From positions 1 to 64,000 of the forward strand of contig DASVCL010000030.1 in assembly GCA_036381615.1 (NCBI GenBank): a stretch of 64,000 nucleotides of DNA. Direction: 5' to 3'. The notes under the pieces were generated by a model. It did no database searches. It was not told where the DNA came from and saw nothing but the letters and a program-made list of their open reading frames with translations. Source of the stretch: CALANV01 sp036381615 (lineage in GTDB: Bacteria > Pseudomonadota > Alphaproteobacteria > CACIAM-22H2). This document shows, piece after piece, positions 61,305 to 64,000 of this stretch (positions are counted from its first letter, which is position 1; each line of letters starts with the position of its first letter). Both the position numbers and the translations under genes were made by a program.

Positions 61305-61641
61305 GGCCGTTCCTCCTGAACCGGGCTTCGAGCGGCCACGAGTCACGATGACGCCGTGTAAGACGCGGCTGGTCACGTGAAATCGCGACCTGCCCCCTCA
61401 AGACTATACGCTTCCGGCATGGAGGTTGTTTCTTCAGGGAGGAGTACGCCGATTGCCCCGGCGGCAGGAGAGGCGGCCGGTTCAGTTCGTCAAGGGCATG
61501 CGCACGTCCCGGGTCACCGCTTTCCTTGCGCGCCCGATATGGCCCAGTCGTCGCACGCGCCCAGTGCAGCTTGGGACCGGACGGCGGTTAAGCGTCAAGG
61601 TCGCAGAAGGGATCGGTGCGAGCGGAACGGTCCCGTCGGCT
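61305..61641. other. Intergenic region with no recognised feature
   Basis: This 337-base gap lies between two minus-strand genes: upstream of the DUF2189 start and downstream of the nitrilase-superfamily stop. It should contain the DUF2189 promoter. I see no RNA gene, palindrome or convincing open frame in it. Confidence 0.45.
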
Positions 61642-62511
61642 TCAGCGAATCTCCGGATACAGCTCGCCGCCGCGACGGTCCTGCCATGTACGCACCGAGC
61701 CGCCCTGCTGGGCATGCGCGATCGCGGCCATGTCGAGATCGGCGGCGACGACCATGTCGAGGTTGATCTCGCCCTGGGCCAGCACGCCGCCCTGCGGAAA
61801 CGGATAGTCGCACGGCGTCAGGATCGCCGCCTGGCCGACATTGGCGCGCAGGTTGTCGACGGTGGGCAGGCCGCCGACGGTGTGGGTCACGACGACGTAG
61901 ACCTGATCCTCGATCGCGCGCGCATGCGCGGTGTAGCGGACCCGGAAGAAACCATGCCGGTCGTCGGTGCACGACGGCGTGAAGATCACCTTGGCGCCGC
62001 GGGCGCGCGCCTGCCGCGCAAGCTCCGGAAATTCGGTGTCGTAGCAGGTGAGCAGCGCCGCCTTGCCGAACGGCAGCTCGACGAGTTGCAGCGTCTCGCC
62101 CGGCGAGAGCCCCCAGGGGCCGGCCTCGGTCGGCGTCAAGTGCAGCTTCTTCTGCACATCGACGCGGCCATCGGGATGGAACAGGTGCGCGGCGTTATAG
62201 AGCTTGTTGCCCTCGGCGACGACGATCGTGCCGGCGACGATGGCGATGTCGTGCCGGCGCGCGAGCTCCTTGAACAGCGCGACGTAGCGCGGCGCATAAG
62301 CGGCGAGATCGCGGACGGTGCCGGCCTTGCCGTTCACCGGAATCGACATGAGGCTGCCGGTGCAGTATTCGGGCAACAGGACGCAACGTGCGTCGAACTC
62401 GACTTTCGCTGTCGCGACATATCCCGCCGCCTGCTCGGCCCATTCCTCGAAGCGCCCGACGGGCCGCAGATGAAACTGCACGGCAGCGACGCGGTAGAAC
62501 GAAGTCTGCAT
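61642..62511 (-). CDS. Carbon-nitrogen hydrolase (nitrilase superfamily)
   Basis: This 289-residue amide-hydrolysing enzyme has the Glu-Lys-Cys triad of the superfamily: Glu48 (LLPEYCTG), Lys122 (KKLHLTPTE) and Cys156 (LTCYDTEFPE). The N-terminal VAAVQFHLRPVG is typical. The start at 62511 fits the family. It shares strand and neighbourhood with the enamidase homologue (196-base gap), so it may deamidate the ring-opened product of the heterocycle pathway; substrate not known. Confidence 0.88.
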   Translation of the reverse strand: MQTSFYRVAAVQFHLRPVGRFEEWAEQAAGYVATAKVEFDARCVLLPEYCTGSLMSIPVNGKAGTVRDLAAYAPRYVALFKELARRHDIAIVAGTIVVAEGNKLYNAAHLFHPDGRVDVQKKLHLTPTEAGPWGLSPGETLQLVELPFGKAALLTCYDTEFPELARQARARGAKVIFTPSCTDDRHGFFRVRYTAHARAIEDQVYVVVTHTVGGLPTVDNLRANVGQAAILTPCDYPFPQGGVLAQGEINLDMVVAADLDMAAIAHAQQGGSVRTWQDRRGGELYPEIR

Positions 62512-62608
62512 CGACGGTTCCTTATTTGGCGTGTCGCGCAATTAGGTAATCGTTTTCGCGGCCGGTTGGGAGGGCGCCGTGCCGCCCATGTAACGATGTC
62601 ATGGTGAA

Positions 62609-62689
62609 CCGCCAGGACACCAAGGTCACGACGAAGGGCGGTCGGCACGTGCCGGGCCTTCCGTCCCGGCGTGCCCGGTATCCTGGCGG
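62609..62689. repeat. 81-base nested inverted repeat
   Basis: Outer arms CCGCCAGGA (62609-62617) and TCCTGGCGG (62681-62689) enclose an inner hairpin GGCAC...CCGGG / CCCGG...GTGCC (62644-62675). The element lies in the gap between the enamidase homologue and the carbon-nitrogen hydrolase gene. It looks like an extragenic palindromic element, different in sequence from the cluster at 28.8-29.7 kb. Confidence 0.7.
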
Positions 62690-62707
62690 CTCGATGATCC
62701 GAGGCGG

Positions 62708-63901
62708 TCAGTGCACGATTTCGGGCACGCGCTCGGCGGGCGGCGTGTTGCGGGAGCGGCCGATACGCACGACGCCGTCGATGATGACCATGCCGATGCC
62801 GGGAAGGTCGCCCTTGCGTACCGAGTCGAGCAGGTCGCGGCCCGAGGAATGCTGCGCCTTGTCCATCAGCACGAAGTCCGCGGCCCTGCCTTCCTGGATG
62901 AGGCCGCAATCGAGCTGGCGGATCTTCGCCGTGTTGCCCGTGGCGAAGCAGAAGGCCTGTTCGGCCGGCGTATCGCCGAGCGAGGAGAGCAGCGCGATCA
63001 TCCGAAGGATGCCGAGCGGCTGCACGCCCGAGCCCGCCGGCGAGTCGGTGCCGAGAATGACGCGGTGGAGCTGTCCCAGCTCCTTCGCGTAGCGGAGCGC
63101 GGTGAGGCCGGCGAGCTCGTTGCCGTTGTGCACGATCTCGATCGCGCGCGTGCATCCCTCGCACAGGCAGCGGATCTGATCGAGCGGCAATGCGGTGTGA
63201 CCTCCGTTGATGTGGCCGATGATGTCCGCGTCGGCCTCGAGCACGACGTCCTTGTCGATGTAGCCGGAGCCCGGCACGGACGGGCCGCCGGTGTGGATGG
63301 TCGACTGGATGCCGTACTTGCGGGCCCAGGCGACCATGCGCTTCGCCTCGTCGCCGGCCTTCACGGAGCCGAGGCCGACCTCGCCCAGGAGCTTCACGCC
63401 GGCTTTCGCGAGTTCGGCGAAGTCCTCCTCGGTCATGCCCTTCTCGATGACCGGCGCGCCGGCGATGACCTTGACGCCGCCGGGGCGGAATGCGTCGAAC
63501 GCGCGCTGCGCGGTGATCGCGAGCGCCTTGACGCCGACGACATCCTTGGGGCGGCCGGGCAGGTGCACCTCGCCGGCGGAGATCATGCAGGTGACGCCGC
63601 CGTTGAGGAACGAATCGATCCAGCCGAGCTGACTCTGGCGCGGCGTCCAGTCGCCGAAGACGGGGTGCACGTGGCTGTCGATCAGGCCGGGCGAGAGTGC
63701 ACAGCCCTTGGCGTCGATCGTCACCTTCGCGTTCGACTGGTCGACGTCCTTGGACCTGCCGATCGCACGGATTTTGCCGTCGACCGCGACGATGGTGTCG
63801 GCGTCGAGGATCGGCCGCTCGAGATCGCCCGACAACAACAGGCCGATGTTCCGGATGACCAACTTGCCGCTGGGCCCGCCTGCAGCCGCAACGTCCGCCA
63901 T
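62708..63901 (-). CDS. Enamidase-like amidohydrolase
   Basis: This 397-residue metal-dependent hydrolase closely resembles enamidase of Eubacterium barkeri, which opens 1,4,5,6-tetrahydro-6-oxonicotinate to 2-formylglutarate and ammonia. Metal-binding residues are His77 and His79 (SHVH), Glu174 (GEVGLG), His203 (IHTGG), His230 (GHINGG) and Asp286 (GTDSPAG), each exactly ten positions after the ligands I recall for E. barkeri. The segments PGRPKD, GMTEEDF, LGILRM and SRNTPPAERVP are also shared. The ATG has a GGGAGGTTG site. It fits the reductive pathway predicted from the cluster at 40-52 kb. Confidence 0.85.
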   Translation of the reverse strand: MADVAAAGGPSGKLVIRNIGLLLSGDLERPILDADTIVAVDGKIRAIGRSKDVDQSNAKVTIDAKGCALSPGLIDSHVHPVFGDWTPRQSQLGWIDSFLNGGVTCMISAGEVHLPGRPKDVVGVKALAITAQRAFDAFRPGGVKVIAGAPVIEKGMTEEDFAELAKAGVKLLGEVGLGSVKAGDEAKRMVAWARKYGIQSTIHTGGPSVPGSGYIDKDVVLEADADIIGHINGGHTALPLDQIRCLCEGCTRAIEIVHNGNELAGLTALRYAKELGQLHRVILGTDSPAGSGVQPLGILRMIALLSSLGDTPAEQAFCFATGNTAKIRQLDCGLIQEGRAADFVLMDKAQHSSGRDLLDSVRKGDLPGIGMVIIDGVVRIGRSRNTPPAERVPEIVH

Positions 63902-64000
63902 TGCAACCTCCCAGAAGTCACGCGTTGTCGTGGATCAACCTTCCGCGAAATCGGCGGGGCGATCAAGCCGCGGTGTCGACCCCAGCTCGGCGCCGCCGGA

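Noticed and set aside
1..64000. Prophage, integrative element or insertion sequence
   Set aside because: No transposase, integrase or phage structural gene was recognised, and no tRNA-flanked attachment site was seen.

Overview
The window is high-GC DNA with dense, operonic gene packing (many 4-base ATGA or GTGA stop/start overlaps) and frequent GTG starts. Several features point to an aerobic, metabolically versatile alphaproteobacterium, most likely of the Rhodospirillales or Hyphomicrobiales type: a pqqABCDE operon, an aa3-type oxidase, CtaA-type heme A synthase, an Zur/ZnuABC locus with Zur boxes, NsrR control, and CCTCATCCTGAG-type extragenic palindromes. This assignment is inference from gene content; no rRNA or tRNA gene was seen.

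Layout. 0.1-1.6 kb: purine phosphoribosyltransferase and an EamA exporter. 1.6-7.4 kb (minus): a complete dipeptide/nickel-type ABC transporter (binding protein, two permeases, two ATPases) followed by a PH-domain membrane protein. 7.5-11.4 kb (minus): a hypothetical protein and a coupled M20 peptidase, P1 peptidase and nucleoside hydrolase. 11.8-16.9 kb (plus): gamma-glutamyltransferase, RlmI-like methyltransferase, sorbosone-dehydrogenase-like protein and a small cytochrome c. 17.2-20.4 kb: pqqABCDE, including a 25-residue pqqA. 20.5-25.4 kb: trans-aconitate methyltransferase, an isocitrate lyase/PEP mutase-family enzyme, an orphan histidine kinase and HupE. 24.4-27.6 kb: znuA divergent from zur-znuC-znuB with a duplicated Zur box between them. 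Then heme A synthase and about 1 kb of palindromic repeats. 29.8-31.5 kb: nsrR, truncated hemoglobin and alternative oxidase around a near-perfect NsrR box. 31.8-38.2 kb: a MarR regulator, a 1168-residue fused iron-sulfur flavoprotein, and a kinase/enolase-paralogue pair. Then a PAS-GGDEF-EAL protein.

40.1-52.1 kb is one long plus-strand cluster: a two-subunit molybdenum hydroxylase, a 6-hydroxynicotinate reductase homologue, a UPF0280 (ApbE-like) protein, two DUF1185 paralogues and a branched-chain-type ABC transporter. At the far end (61.6-63.9 kb, minus) lie a nitrilase-superfamily amidohydrolase and an enamidase homologue. Together these look like a reductive pathway for an N-heteroaromatic acid (nicotinate or a relative): uptake, hydroxylation, ring reduction, ring opening and deamidation. 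Between the two parts lie two short tandem arrays, a Tim44-domain protein, AlkB, a small periplasmic protein, a cytochrome oxidase operon with two subunit-III genes, and a DUF2189 membrane protein.

The items most worth a second look are the heterocycle module with its possible dedicated flavin transferase, the fused GltD/PyrK-like flavoprotein, the divergent enolase coupled to a kinase, the NsrR-controlled NO-resistance module, and the arm-covarying palindrome array.
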